43,936 nt of DNA from an uncultured Porphyromonadaceae bacterium (GTDB lineage: Bacteria; Bacteroidota; Bacteroidia; Bacteroidales; Coprobacteraceae), in the NCBI GenBank assembly GCA_900545915.1, contig URAV01000033.1, positions 1 through 43,936 of the forward strand. The letters are read 5' to 3'. How positions within the stretch are numbered: position 1 is the stretch's first letter; every line of letters starts with the position of its first letter. Below the pieces are notes generated by a model. The model had not been told where the DNA came from. It saw nothing but the letters and a program-made list of their open reading frames with translations, and searched no databases. Both the position numbers and the translations under genes were made by a program. This document shows, in pieces, positions 1 to 8,656 of this stretch.

Positions 1-543
1 ATCTCCCCTATACATAGTCAGTCCGTAGCTTATAACCAGATGTACAGAACAATTATAGAAAACGGAGATACTGTATGGATGGTACTTATGCGACCTGTTT
101 ATTGTTTTCCCCCTTTAAAATTCAAGAATAGTAAAGAAGAAAAATACTATTGGAGAACCGTACGTGATGTAAAAAAAACTCTGCCTTATGCAAAACTCGT
201 ATATAATGCACTGATAGAAACTTATGAGTATATACAAACCCTACCTGAAAAAGAAAGAAAAGCTCATTTAAAACGTATGGAAAAAGAACTTTTCAAAGAA
301 TATAAACCCGTATTGAAAACATTTACATATTCTCAAGCTAAATTGCTCATAAAACTCATAGACAGAGAATGTAATCAATCTTCCTTCAATCTTATAAAAG
401 CTTTTTTAGGAGGTTTCCGGGCAAATGTATGGCAAACCTTCGGAAGTTTATTCGGAGTAAGCCTTAAAAAAGAATGGGAACCGGAAGGTAGCGACAAAAT
501 GCTGGAAAGAATATGTATATTAGTAGAATCGGGACAACTTTAA
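1..543 (+). CDS. DUF4294 family protein, 5'-truncated by the window edge
   Basis: The frame is open from the first base and the first internal ATG is at 40, so the true start lies outside the window. The visible part matches the Bacteroidota family DUF4294: a YCFPPLKFKN segment near the front, a basic helical middle (RDVKKTLPYAKL, then KERKAHLKRMEKEL), a RECNQSSF motif and the ending ILVESGQL. Full-length members are usually about 200 residues with an N-terminal signal peptide, so a short N-terminal part is probably missing. The function is not established. The highly conserved end and the basic helices suggest a structural or binding role rather than a recognisable enzyme. It runs convergently into the methyltransferase gene, with only 10 bases between the two stops and no clear terminator. 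Confidence 0.85.
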   Translation: MSPIHSQSVAYNQMYRTIIENGDTVWMVLMRPVYCFPPLKFKNSKEEKYYWRTVRDVKKTLPYAKLVYNALIETYEYIQTLPEKERKAHLKRMEKELFKEYKPVLKTFTYSQAKLLIKLIDRECNQSSFNLIKAFLGGFRANVWQTFGSLFGVSLKKEWEPEGSDKMLERICILVESGQL

Positions 544-553
544 TACATAAAAT

Positions 554-1081
554 TTATTTCAACATTTTAAAGAAATCCCATATAACTAATCCTGCAGTCA
601 CCGATACATTTAAGGAGTGTTTTGTCCCGAACTGAGGTATCTCTATGCTTTGATCACATCTATCAACAACATTTTGTTGCACTCCTTTCACCTCATTACC
701 CAGAACGACAGCGTATTTAGAATTTTTATTCAACTGTAAATCAGATAATATTATACTGTTCTCAACCTGTTCTATGGCATACACTATATACCCTTCTTCA
801 TGTAATTTATCAACAGCATCGTTAGTATCTTCGAAATAACGCCATTCGACACTATCTTCTGCTCCTAAAGCCGTCTTATGTATCTCAGGATGAGGAGGAG
901 TAGCGGTAATACCACATAAATAAACAGCCTTCACTAAAAAAGCATCGCTCGTACGAAAGACCGATCCTACGTTATTCAGACTCCTTACATTATCCAGAAC
1001 CACTATAAGAGGTATCTTGTTTTTCTTTTTAAATTCTTCCTGCGAAATTCTATCAAGTTCTAAAATAGTCTTCTTTTTCAT
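554..1081 (-). CDS. TrmH/SpoU-family RNA 2'-O-methyltransferase
   Basis: This 175-residue protein is a SPOUT-class, SAM-dependent methyltransferase of the TrmH group, which 2'-O-methylates ribose in tRNA or rRNA. All three family motifs are present: NVRSLNNVGSVFRTSD near residue 30 (motif 1, with the catalytic-type Arg), VVLGNEVKGV near residue 125 (motif 2), and IPQFGTKHSLNVSVTAG near residue 148 (motif 3, which forms the knot and binds SAM). It is short and lacks the extra N-terminal RNA-binding domain of larger RlmB-type enzymes, so the target (for example tRNA position 18 or 34) cannot be called. The start ATG at 1081 follows a TATCTTTG box on the same strand. It is transcribed away from nadA. 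Confidence 0.9.
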   Translation of the reverse strand: MKKKTILELDRISQEEFKKKNKIPLIVVLDNVRSLNNVGSVFRTSDAFLVKAVYLCGITATPPHPEIHKTALGAEDSVEWRYFEDTNDAVDKLHEEGYIVYAIEQVENSIILSDLQLNKNSKYAVVLGNEVKGVQQNVVDRCDQSIEIPQFGTKHSLNVSVTAGLVIWDFFKMLK

Positions 1082-1113
1082 TATCTCTAAATATTACGCA
1101 TCTTAATATATTG

Positions 1114-1141
1114 CAAAGATATAATTTTCTCTTTGTGCAAA
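1114..1141 (-). promoter_or_regulatory. Candidate promoter of the TrmH-family gene
   Basis: On the minus strand TATCTTTG (1121 to 1114) matches the Bacteroidota -7 element TAnnTTTG. A TTTG at 1141-1138 sits 16 nt upstream, a little closer than the usual 18-21 nt. The start codon is about 32 nt further on. Confidence 0.45.
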
Positions 1142-1343
1142 CCCTATTAAAAATATGCTGATAACTTGTGAAAAACATCGGATAAATAAAGAATAACTTT
1201 TTCTCATTAAACATAGGACAATTAAAATATTCTATTATATGAAACGAGAAACCGAAGTTACAAATTAAAAACACAAAAGTTTTAAATGAATATATCAACT
1301 GCAAAATAAGAGTTTATCCATACAGTAAATAAAAGAAAGTTTT

Positions 1344-1373
1344 TAACTTTGCCACTTATTAACGTATCGTTAA
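1344..1373 (+). promoter_or_regulatory. Candidate nadA promoter -7 box with overlapping palindrome
   Basis: TAACTTTG (1344-1351) matches TAnnTTTG, but no -33 TTG is seen at the right distance. Seven bases later is the perfect inverted repeat TTAACG-TAT-CGTTAA (1359-1373), about where transcription would begin. That position suits a repressor operator. The regulator is unknown. Confidence 0.35.
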
Positions 1374-1553
1374 TTGTAACTATAAAACCCTCATAATAAG
1401 ATAAAACAGATGTTGATATATTCTTTATAAAAGAACATAAAACTTTAATAACTTAATATACAATAGTTCGTACCAAAAAGATATGAATACTATCAACAAG
1501 CTATTATCATCATCTATTTTAAGTTTTAAATAAATAAAAGAAGAAATATAATT

Positions 1554-2543
1554 ATGAATATTGTGAACATCGATAAGGGATATGTCGATCTCCCCGTTCC
1601 GGAAGGTATGAATTTGAAAAAAGAGATCGATCGGTTACGGAAAGAAAAAAATGCCGTAATACTCGCTCATTATTACCAATCGGGCGATTTACAAGACATG
1701 GCCGATTTTGTAGGAGACAGTTTGGCTTTAGCTCAATGGGCATCACGGACAAAAGCCGATATCCTCGTATTATGCGGAGTTCACTTTATGGGCGAAACAG
1801 CAAAGATTCTTTGTCCCGATAAAAAGGTTCTTGTTCCCGATCTGAATGCCGGATGTTCTTTGGCCGATAGTTGCGACGCTGCTGATTTTGCCGAATTTAT
1901 CAAAGAAAATCCCGGACATACAGTTATTTCTTATGTTAATACTTCTGCAGCAGTTAAGGCACTCACCGATGTAGTGGTTACTTCTACAAATGCACGTCAA
2001 ATAGTAGAAAGTTTTTCTGCTGAAGAAAAAATCATATTCGGTCCTGATAGAAATCTCGGAAATTATATAAATAGCGTTACAGGACGTGATATGAAATTAT
2101 GGAATGGAGCTTGCCACGTCCATGAACAGTTCTCTGTTGAAAAGATTGTGGATTTGAAAAAAGAGTATCCTGATGCTTTGCTGTTGGCTCATCCCGAATG
2201 TAAAAACGTGATATTGACATTGGCCGATAAAATAGGATCTACGGCTGCATTGCTGAAATTTGCTACTCAATCTGACGCAAAACAATTTATCGTGGCTACG
2301 GAATCAGGTATTTTACATGAAATGCAAAAACAAAATCCTGACAAGATTTTTATTCCCGCACCGCCTAATGACAGTACTTGTGCTTGCAATGAATGCAATT
2401 TTATGCGGTTGAATACGATAGAGAAATTATATAATTGTCTTAAATATGAGCAACCTGAAATTACGGTAGATGCCGAAATAAGAGAAAAGGCTGTATTACC
2501 CATTCAGAGAATGCTCGATATTTCGGCCAAATTAGGACTTTGA
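1554..2543 (+). CDS. nadA: Quinolinate synthase NadA
   Basis: NadA condenses iminoaspartate (made by NadB) with dihydroxyacetone phosphate to give quinolinate for NAD. The 329-residue length is normal for the short form. Three cysteine-bearing segments expected to hold the [4Fe-4S] cluster are visible: LCGVHFMGETAKIL near residue 74, WNGACHVHEQF near residue 185 and the CACNECNFM region near residue 276. The N-terminal AHYYQSGDLQDMADFVGDS segment, with its substrate-binding His and Tyr, is typical. The ATG at 1554 gives the conserved N-terminus. The last 12 bases overlap the convergent queG 3' end. nadB is in the window but about 9.3 kb away, and nadC is not seen, so the pathway genes are dispersed. 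Confidence 0.97.
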   Translation: MNIVNIDKGYVDLPVPEGMNLKKEIDRLRKEKNAVILAHYYQSGDLQDMADFVGDSLALAQWASRTKADILVLCGVHFMGETAKILCPDKKVLVPDLNAGCSLADSCDAADFAEFIKENPGHTVISYVNTSAAVKALTDVVVTSTNARQIVESFSAEEKIIFGPDRNLGNYINSVTGRDMKLWNGACHVHEQFSVEKIVDLKKEYPDALLLAHPECKNVILTLADKIGSTAALLKFATQSDAKQFIVATESGILHEMQKQNPDKIFIPAPPNDSTCACNECNFMRLNTIEKLYNCLKYEQPEITVDAEIREKAVLPIQRMLDISAKLGL

Positions 2544-3473
2544 TTTATTTTTTCGAAGTATATTTATATTTCTTAGAAGTCCTTCGTATTTTACCCGTTT
2601 GACAGCCGATTTTTTGAATATACGGTTAAAGTCTTCGTGCGTCAGATGTTCGAGTTTCTCCTTATCGAGAGATAAAAACTCGGCAGAAGGTTCAAATTCA
2701 GGTATTGCCGTAGGAACAGAGAACTTATTCCAAGGACATACTTTCTGACAAGTATCGCAACCATATACTCTATTATTCATTTTAGAGCCTATTTCAAATG
2801 GAATATCAGACCTATTCTCTATCGTTTGGTATGATATACATCTATTAGAGTCAAGTGTCGTAAAATCGCCCGGAATCAATGCTTGTGTAGGACAGTGTTC
2901 GATGCACGAATTGCAATGTCCGCATCTGTTTTGCATGGGAGTATCCCATGGTAGTTCGAGAGAAGAAATTATTTCTCCTAAAAAGAAAAAAGACCCTTTT
3001 CCCGGTATGATCAGTTGTGTATTTTTTCCTATAAATCCTATACCGGCCTGTTGAGCCCAATAACGTTCCATAACAGGAGCTGTATCACAGAATATTCTTC
3101 CCTCTATGGAAGTCAATGTGTTTATGTAGGAAAACAGTTCGTTTAATTTTTCTTTTAGGATGATGTGATAATCTTGTCCGTAAGAATATAATGCGAATTG
3201 AGGATGATTTTCAGGAATGTGTATAGAGGGATAATAATTCAAAGCTACAACGAGAACAGAACGTGCGTTTTCTACCAATAAACGAGGATCGAATCTTTTG
3301 TCCTTATAATTTCTCATATATTGCATTTGGGCTTCTTTGCCCTTTTGCAGCCATTTGTCGAAATGTAAACGATGAATTGCGTCGACTTCTTTTACAGGAG
3401 TTATGCCGCAAGCCGAAAAACCTAAAGCGAAAGCTCGTTCGAAGATTTTATTTTTAAGGGAAAATCCGTTCAA
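2532..3473 (-). CDS. queG: Epoxyqueuosine reductase QueG
   Basis: QueG performs the last step of queuosine synthesis in tRNA, reducing epoxyqueuosine with a cobalamin cofactor and two [4Fe-4S] clusters. CDTAPVMER around residues 129-137 contains the conserved acid (D130). The ferredoxin-like cysteines are C184/C187/C190/C194 in RCGHCNSCIEHCP and C239/C242/C246 in YGCDTCQKVCPWN, with C212 also available. The 313-residue length is typical of the form without the C-terminal HEAT repeats. The start appears to be TTG at 3473, inside the end of the deacetylase gene: no in-frame ATG precedes the conserved N-terminal FALGFSACGI segment. This overlap implies co-transcription and coupling. queA, the preceding pathway step, is at 28852-29901. 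Confidence 0.95.
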   Translation of the reverse strand: MNGFSLKNKIFERAFALGFSACGITPVKEVDAIHRLHFDKWLQKGKEAQMQYMRNYKDKRFDPRLLVENARSVLVVALNYYPSIHIPENHPQFALYSYGQDYHIILKEKLNELFSYINTLTSIEGRIFCDTAPVMERYWAQQAGIGFIGKNTQLIIPGKGSFFFLGEIISSLELPWDTPMQNRCGHCNSCIEHCPTQALIPGDFTTLDSNRCISYQTIENRSDIPFEIGSKMNNRVYGCDTCQKVCPWNKFSVPTAIPEFEPSAEFLSLDKEKLEHLTHEDFNRIFKKSAVKRVKYEGLLRNINILRKNKSKS

Positions 3474-4077
3474 AATTATATCCTTTTTCTAATAACCATT
3501 CGATTGATTTGGGAAGAGCGTAGCGTAAATTTTTTTGAGATTTGAGAGAATCGTGGAAAACTATAATAGATCCGTTTCTTGTAAATTTCTTCACATTATT
3601 AAAAACTTCTTCTCCGTTTAACTTTTTACTGTAATCACGAGTTACCACATCCCACATGATAATATGATAATCGAGTTTTTGTAGAGTAAGAAGTTGAGAA
3701 AAACGCATGTGGCCGTGAGGCGGTCTGAATAATTGACTTTTTATGAGTTGATTAGCTGCTTCTACATTTCTCACATAGTTTTGGGTAGTATATTTTATAC
3801 CTTGTATATGATTCATTGTATGGTTTCCCGTAGAGTGTCCCCGCAATTTTATCTCTTCGTATAATTCTTTATTTCGGGCAACATTTTCTCCTACGCAAAA
3901 AAAGGTGGCTTTTACTTGATAATGATCTAATAAATTGAGTACCCAAGGAGTTACTTCGGGAATAGGACCATCATCGAAAGTAAGATATATATTTTTCTCT
4001 TTTCCCGGAACAGGAATACGCCATATTGTTTCCGGGTAAAGCATTCTGTATAAATAGGGCGGCTGTTCTATCAACAT
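3454..4077 (-). CDS. Polysaccharide deacetylase family protein (NodB domain)
   Basis: This is a NodB-homology (carbohydrate esterase 4 type) metal-dependent deacetylase of about 207 residues. Visible motifs are TFDDGP (motif 1; the first Asp is the base and the second binds metal), HSTGNHTMNH (motif 2, H-S-x-x-x-H metal ligands), RPPHGH (motif 3) and IIVFHDS near the C-terminus (motif 5 His). No signal peptide or membrane segment is evident, so a cytoplasmic or peripheral location is possible although most relatives are exported. The ATG at 4077 is preferred over the upstream TTG at 4083. The 3' end overlaps the queG start by 20 bases. The substrate (peptidoglycan, polysaccharide or other N-acetyl sugar) cannot be told. 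Confidence 0.88.
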   Translation of the reverse strand: MLIEQPPYLYRMLYPETIWRIPVPGKEKNIYLTFDDGPIPEVTPWVLNLLDHYQVKATFFCVGENVARNKELYEEIKLRGHSTGNHTMNHIQGIKYTTQNYVRNVEAANQLIKSQLFRPPHGHMRFSQLLTLQKLDYHIIMWDVVTRDYSKKLNGEEVFNNVKKFTRNGSIIVFHDSLKSQKNLRYALPKSIEWLLEKGYNFERIFP

Positions 4078-4096
4078 GACCAAAACTTTTTAAAAC

Positions 4097-4135
4097 AAAT
4101 AGGATATTCTCTCTTATAACGAGAATATCCTATTT
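4097..4135 (-). terminator. 15-bp stem-loop downstream of the DUF2723 gene
   Basis: Perfect arms at 4097-4111 and 4121-4135 enclose a 9-nt loop. On the minus strand it lies just after the DUF2723 stop and before the deacetylase start. The T run after it is short and broken (GTTTT), so it may be a weak terminator or an mRNA-stabilising hairpin. Confidence 0.55.
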
Positions 4136-4152
4136 ATCTAATATTTATATTT

Positions 4153-7100
4153 TTATTGTTGTTGCAGCATGGCAGTAGGATCTATACCTATGCTTTTTAG
4201 TTTATTGACATATTTCATTGCCGATTCTTGATCATTTTGAGAAATAAACATCGGTATGACATTTTTTATAAGAATAAATTGATTGATTTGTACATCTCTA
4301 TCTATTGATCTCAATTGATTGGGAGTGAGAGTCGTGTACCATTTGAGGTATTCAAAAGAATTGTCGGCTATCTCTTCCAATAGTTTTTTCGCTTTTTCTT
4401 TTTGTCCCAATTGATAATAATTCATAGCCAATTGAGTAGAAATGTAGTCATGAGGAATTGCTGTACTCGGAATTTTTTCCATACAGTAATCCAACGCTTT
4501 CAATGCTTTATCTGTTTTACCTTCTTCCATTAACTGGCCGATGAGTTCTACAAACATCATACGTAGGGTAAAACACATTCTTCTTATATTTTCATCCAAA
4601 TAAACGTTAGGATTCTCTATGCCTCCCCATACGAATTTATTCATCATATTGTCGTACATTTTTTCCGTATCGATAGAACTGTCTCCATTCGGATTTTTGA
4701 TGGGTAAGATACGATATGCCAATCCTACACGGCTGAAATGAGGTTTGAGATTCATATACATTTCCGGTCCTACAGTCACTGCATAATATATAGGACGCTT
4801 CCAGCCGTCTTTCGCATTTGTATTGATCATATCCAAAATAGCTATTTCGTTTAATGTCATGGAATTTTTGTTCGCGTATGACAAGTCCATTCTTTTAACG
4901 ATACTGTCTTTCAGTTCAGGAGTTACAGTTCCCGATTTCAATACAGATGCAGAATCTACAGGTATATAAAAAGCATTGGTGGGGAAATAGTTGAAAGTAC
5001 CTTGTGCTTCGGGTATTTTCTTGGTCCATTCTTCATCGGACAAGAAGAAGTTCATTGCATCGCTTACCGACATGGGTTGTTGTGTAACGTTATATAAGTA
5101 AGCATATTCGCGTTTTCCGTTACCGTATTGATATTCTTTCATGGATATAGGAAGAGGAGTTGATTCATAAGCCTGACTCTTCATCTGATCTATATACCAA
5201 TCGGTTTGCAAGTAACTTAAATTACATACACGTACGTCGGTACGATAACCTTCTGTTTCTTGTACGTACCATAAAGGGAAGGTGTCGTTGTCTCCATTAG
5301 TAAAAATAATTCCGTCTTTTTCTATACAAGAGAGATAGTTTTTACCGAAATCTCTACAAGTATAACGCCCCGAACGATCGTGGTCGTCCCATGTTTGGCT
5401 TACCATTTGTATAGGTACTATAAGACAAAGTACAGTGGCTATGGAAGATGCTACTTTCGGAGAAAGATACCTTTCGAGTCCTTTACTTATTGCCGCTACG
5501 CCTAAACCTATCCAAATCGCAAATGCATAAAAAGAACCGGCATAAGCATAATCTCTTTCACGCGGTTGGTAAGGAGTTTGATTCAAATAAATGACGATAG
5601 CTATACCGGTCATGAAAAATAAGAAGAATGTTACCCAAAATCCTTCTATACCTTTTTTTCCCGAATATGCTTGAAAGAATAATCCTATAAGACCCAGTAT
5701 GAGTGGCATCATGTAAAATACATTGCGTCCTTTATTGTTTGCCAGTTCAGAAGGAAGATTAGTCTGATCCCCGGCCAGGTGTTTATCTATAAAATTAAAA
5801 CCGCTGATCCAATTACCTTTACTTACTTCCCCGTTTCCTTGCAAATCATTTTGGCGTCCTGCAAAATTCCACATGAAATAACGCCAATACATGAAATTCA
5901 ATTGATAATCGAGGAAGAATTTTAAATTCTCTCCGAAAGTAGGTTTATAGACGGTATGGGTCTCTCCTTGATAATTTTTTACTTTAACAGGTTTTCCTTT
6001 GAAATTAGTCCATTCTTTATAGGCTTCTATATGTTGAGGACTACTGCTGTACATACGAGGAAAAAACATATCCAGTTCCGGAGTATATATATAATCCCGT
6101 TTATGGTCGATGATTACATATTTGTCTTTTTCGTTTTTATCGGTTTTTATGTTTCTTCTCCATATTGCCGGACCTTCTTTGGACATAGGTGCTCCGTTAC
6201 TGTCGCGTGCTACATCCGATACGAATGTATTTCCGAACAGAAGAGGGCGATCTCCATACTGCTCACGATTCAGATAACTTGCCAATTTGAATACATCTTC
6301 AGGAGAATTTTGATCCATAGGAGTATTTGCGGAAGAACGAATCACTATCAGAGCATAAGAAGAATAACCTATGAAAATGACCATAATAGATACCAAAATA
6401 GTATTTAGGGCACGAACCGGTAGTTTTTCTTTAAAGAAAAGATAACAAGCTAAAATGATAGATAATAATATGCCTACCCATATTTTATCTCCTATAAAAG
6501 GGATACCTACCATAATGACGCTTATTAAGAAAGAGAGCCGTAAACGGAACTTGTTTTTTTGGCTGTATGTTTCGTAAATAGCCCAAGAAATACATCCTAT
6601 TACGAGGAAGAAATAAATAATGACACCGGTATTGAAGGGTGCACCGAATACGTTTACGAATAGAAGTTCTGCCCATCCGGCAACTTTTACGAATCCCGGA
6701 ATCAATCCATATAATAAAATTACGATTATAGCGAATGAAATGATAATGGCTATAAGAGAGCCTTTTGCATTCGGATTTTTGAATTTTCTATAATAATATA
6801 CCAATACGATGGCCGGAATACATAATAAGTTAAGAAGGTGTACGGCAATAGATATACCTATAAGATAAGCTATAAGTACTATATACCGGTAAGAATGAGG
6901 TTCATCGGCTACAGTTTCCCATTTCAAGATGAGCCAAAATACGAGAGCCGTACAAAAAGAAGAATAAGCATAAACCTCACCCTCTACTGCCGAGAACCAG
7001 AAAGTATCGCTAAAGGCATAGGCTAAAGAACCTACAAGTCCGCTTCCTAAAATAGCGATCATTTGTCCCATACTCATTTCTTCCCCTTCTTTTACTACTA

Positions 7101-7410
7101 TTTTTCGGGCAAGGTGAGTTATAGTCCAAAATAATAATAATATAGTACCTGCACTAAGCAGTCCCGACATCAGATTTATCATGTAGGCTACCTGAGTAGG
7201 ATCAGAGGCAAAATTTGCGAAAAATCTTCCCGTTAACATGAAAATAGGATTTCCGGGCGGATGTCCTACCTCGAGTTTATATGCGGAAGAAATGAATTCT
7301 CCGCAATCCCAAAAACTGGCTGTCGGTTCCAGCGTTAAAATGTAAGTTACGGCCGATATGACAAACACGACCCAACCAAAAACGTTGTTCAGTAATTTGT
7401 ATTGCTTCAT
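4153..7410 (-). CDS. DUF2723 polytopic membrane protein with C-terminal TPR-like region (probable GT-C type glycosyltransferase)
   Basis: This 1085-residue protein starts with a membrane helix followed by WDCGEFISSAYKLEVGHPPG (residues 35-54), the signature of DUF2723. The acidic residues in that first extracytoplasmic loop resemble the catalytic loop of GT-C glycosyltransferases such as protein O-mannosyltransferases. About ten or more hydrophobic helices lie within residues 1-370, with another set around 570-700. The soluble part that follows contains NGDNDTFPLWYVQE near residue 710. Residues about 985-1060 look like TPR helices (MEEGKTDKALKALDYC, YYQLGQKEKAKKLLEE). The family is widespread in Bacteroidota. 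A role in transferring sugars from lipid-linked donors to proteins or glycans is inferred from fold resemblance only. A minus-strand TATATTTG box precedes it. Confidence 0.85.
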   Translation of the reverse strand: MKQYKLLNNVFGWVVFVISAVTYILTLEPTASFWDCGEFISSAYKLEVGHPPGNPIFMLTGRFFANFASDPTQVAYMINLMSGLLSAGTILLLFWTITHLARKIVVKEGEEMSMGQMIAILGSGLVGSLAYAFSDTFWFSAVEGEVYAYSSFCTALVFWLILKWETVADEPHSYRYIVLIAYLIGISIAVHLLNLLCIPAIVLVYYYRKFKNPNAKGSLIAIIISFAIIVILLYGLIPGFVKVAGWAELLFVNVFGAPFNTGVIIYFFLVIGCISWAIYETYSQKNKFRLRLSFLISVIMVGIPFIGDKIWVGILLSIILACYLFFKEKLPVRALNTILVSIMVIFIGYSSYALIVIRSSANTPMDQNSPEDVFKLASYLNREQYGDRPLLFGNTFVSDVARDSNGAPMSKEGPAIWRRNIKTDKNEKDKYVIIDHKRDYIYTPELDMFFPRMYSSSPQHIEAYKEWTNFKGKPVKVKNYQGETHTVYKPTFGENLKFFLDYQLNFMYWRYFMWNFAGRQNDLQGNGEVSKGNWISGFNFIDKHLAGDQTNLPSELANNKGRNVFYMMPLILGLIGLFFQAYSGKKGIEGFWVTFFLFFMTGIAIVIYLNQTPYQPRERDYAYAGSFYAFAIWIGLGVAAISKGLERYLSPKVASSIATVLCLIVPIQMVSQTWDDHDRSGRYTCRDFGKNYLSCIEKDGIIFTNGDNDTFPLWYVQETEGYRTDVRVCNLSYLQTDWYIDQMKSQAYESTPLPISMKEYQYGNGKREYAYLYNVTQQPMSVSDAMNFFLSDEEWTKKIPEAQGTFNYFPTNAFYIPVDSASVLKSGTVTPELKDSIVKRMDLSYANKNSMTLNEIAILDMINTNAKDGWKRPIYYAVTVGPEMYMNLKPHFSRVGLAYRILPIKNPNGDSSIDTEKMYDNMMNKFVWGGIENPNVYLDENIRRMCFTLRMMFVELIGQLMEEGKTDKALKALDYCMEKIPSTAIPHDYISTQLAMNYYQLGQKEKAKKLLEEIADNSFEYLKWYTTLTPNQLRSIDRDVQINQFILIKNVIPMFISQNDQESAMKYVNKLKSIGIDPTAMLQQQ

Positions 7411-7452
7411 AGATTTTATTTGATGAAGAGGCTATAAGCTCTATATGCGTTG

Positions 7453-7460
7453 CAAATATA
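7453..7460 (-). promoter_or_regulatory. Candidate -7 box for the DUF2723 gene
   Basis: TATATTTG on the minus strand (7460 to 7453) lies about 43 nt before the ATG. TTTG-like triplets occur 12-15 nt upstream, closer than usual. Confidence 0.45.
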
Positions 7461-7553
7461 GGAAAAGATTGTCAACAAAATGTTTTAAAGATTGTAATAA
7501 TCTCTCTATTAAAGCTCTTCAAGAGAATAAAATGCAATAATAAGATATGATTT

Positions 7554-7584
7554 TTTGTTAATTCTTCTTTTATTATTACTTTTA
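7554..7584 (+). promoter_or_regulatory. Promoter of the epimerase gene
   Basis: TTTG (7554-7557), 19 nt, then TACTTTTA (7577-7584) is a near-consensus Bacteroidota promoter with correct spacing. The predicted start of transcription is near 7590. That would leave only about 6 nt before the ATG at 7596 but about 21 nt before the ATG at 7611, which favours the latter. Confidence 0.6.
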
Positions 7585-7610
7585 TCACATATAAAATGAA
7601 AATATTTATG

Positions 7611-8618
7611 CTCAAAAAAATATTGGTTACAGGTGCAGGAGGTTTTATAGGAGGTTTTATAGTAGAAGAAGCTTTGAGGCGAGGTTATGAGACTTGGGCT
7701 GGTATTCGTACCTCTACCAATAGAGAATATTTGAAAGACGAAAATATAAAATTTATAGATCTTAAGTTTAATGATAAGGAGCTATTAAAAAAGCAACTTT
7801 CAGAACAAAAAGAAAAGTTCGGTGCGTGGGATTATATTGTTCATAATTTAGGAGTGACAAAATGTAAAAATCCAGAAAACTTTGATCTAATCAATTACGG
7901 TTTTGTAAAAAATTTCACCGAAGCTCTGATCGAAACCGAAACCGTACCTGAACAATTTATCATGATGAGTAGTCTGGGAGCATGGGGAATAGGTGATGAA
8001 ACAGGTTTTACTCCTATACGGCAGAGTGATATTCCACATCCCAATACCCGTTATGGGAAAAGTAAACTTAAAGCAGAACGACATCTCTATTCCTTATCGA
8101 ATTTTCCTTATGTGATAATGCGTCCTACCGGAGTATATGGTCCTCGTGAAAAAGATTATTATTTGATGATGAAAACTATCAAATTCGGATTTGACTTTTC
8201 TGTCGGATATAAAAAGCAATTGATAACTTTTATTTATGTTCGAGATTTGGTAAAGACTATTTTTCTGGCTATAGATAAAGGTGTTAAACAACGAGGATAT
8301 TTTATTTCTGACGGAGAAGCTTATACTTCTACCCAATTTCGCAAATGTATAGCTTCAGCTATGGGAAAGCGGTTTGTCATACCTATCCGTTTGCCTCTTG
8401 TCTTCCTAAAAATTGTTTCTTATTGTGCCGAGTTTTTTGCATCTCTGACAGGTTCTGCCAGTACGCTTAATAGAGATAAGTATAATATTATGAAGCAGCG
8501 TAACTGGATTTGTGATATAACTCCTTTACAAAAGGAACTTGGATTTGAACCTGATTTTCCTTTGGAAAAAGGTGTTTATGAAACTGTAAACTGGTATAAA
8601 AAATCGGGTTGGTTATAA
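7611..8618 (+). CDS. NAD-dependent epimerase/dehydratase family protein (extended SDR)
   Basis: This protein of about 335 residues is an extended short-chain dehydrogenase/reductase. The N-terminus KKILVTGAGGFIGGF is the NAD(P)-binding Rossmann motif. The catalytic YxxxK appears as RYGKSK near residue 150, with a serine-rich MMSSLGAWG strand before it. RPTGVYGPREKDYYLM resembles the NDP-sugar epimerase substrate region. Such enzymes act on nucleotide sugars, or in some cases on steroid- or flavonoid-like substrates; the substrate is not identifiable here. An ATG at 7596 is possible, but 7611 sits directly before the Rossmann strand and suits the promoter. The GH3 gene follows after 38 bases and may be co-transcribed. 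Confidence 0.85.
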   Translation, partial: LKKILVTGAGGFIGGFIVEEALRRGYETWAGIRTSTNREYLKDENIKFIDLKFNDKELLKKQLSEQKEKFGAWDYIVHNLGVTKCKNPENFDLINYGFVKNFTEALIETETVPEQFIMMSSLGAWGIGDETGFTPIRQSDIPHPNTRYGKSKLKAERHLYSLSNFPYVIMRPTGVYGPREKDYYLMMKTIKFGFDFSVGYKKQLITFIYVRDLVKTIFLAIDKGVKQRGYFISDGEAYTSTQFRKCIASAMGKRFVIPIRLPLVFLKIVSYCAEFFASLTGSASTLNRDKYNIMKQRNWICDITPLQKELGFEPDFPLEKGVYETVNWYKKSGWL

Positions 8619-8656
8619 TCTATAAATTTTTAGTTACATAAAACAATAACACACAC

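Larger units (their letters stand above)
1082..1553. other. 472-bp divergent intergenic region between the methyltransferase and nadA
   Basis: No convincing gene lies here. The region is very AT-rich. It holds a minus-strand TATCTTTG box (1114-1121) for the methyltransferase, a plus-strand TAACTTTG box (1344-1351) and a palindrome (1359-1373). If that plus-strand box is used, nadA would have a leader of roughly 195 nt with no obvious riboswitch fold that I can recognise. Confidence 0.6.

Noticed and set aside
5956..6408. 150-codon plus-strand frame inside the DUF2723 gene
   Set aside because: It is a shadow of the membrane-protein coding strand, with aromatic-rich low-information sequence and no promoter.
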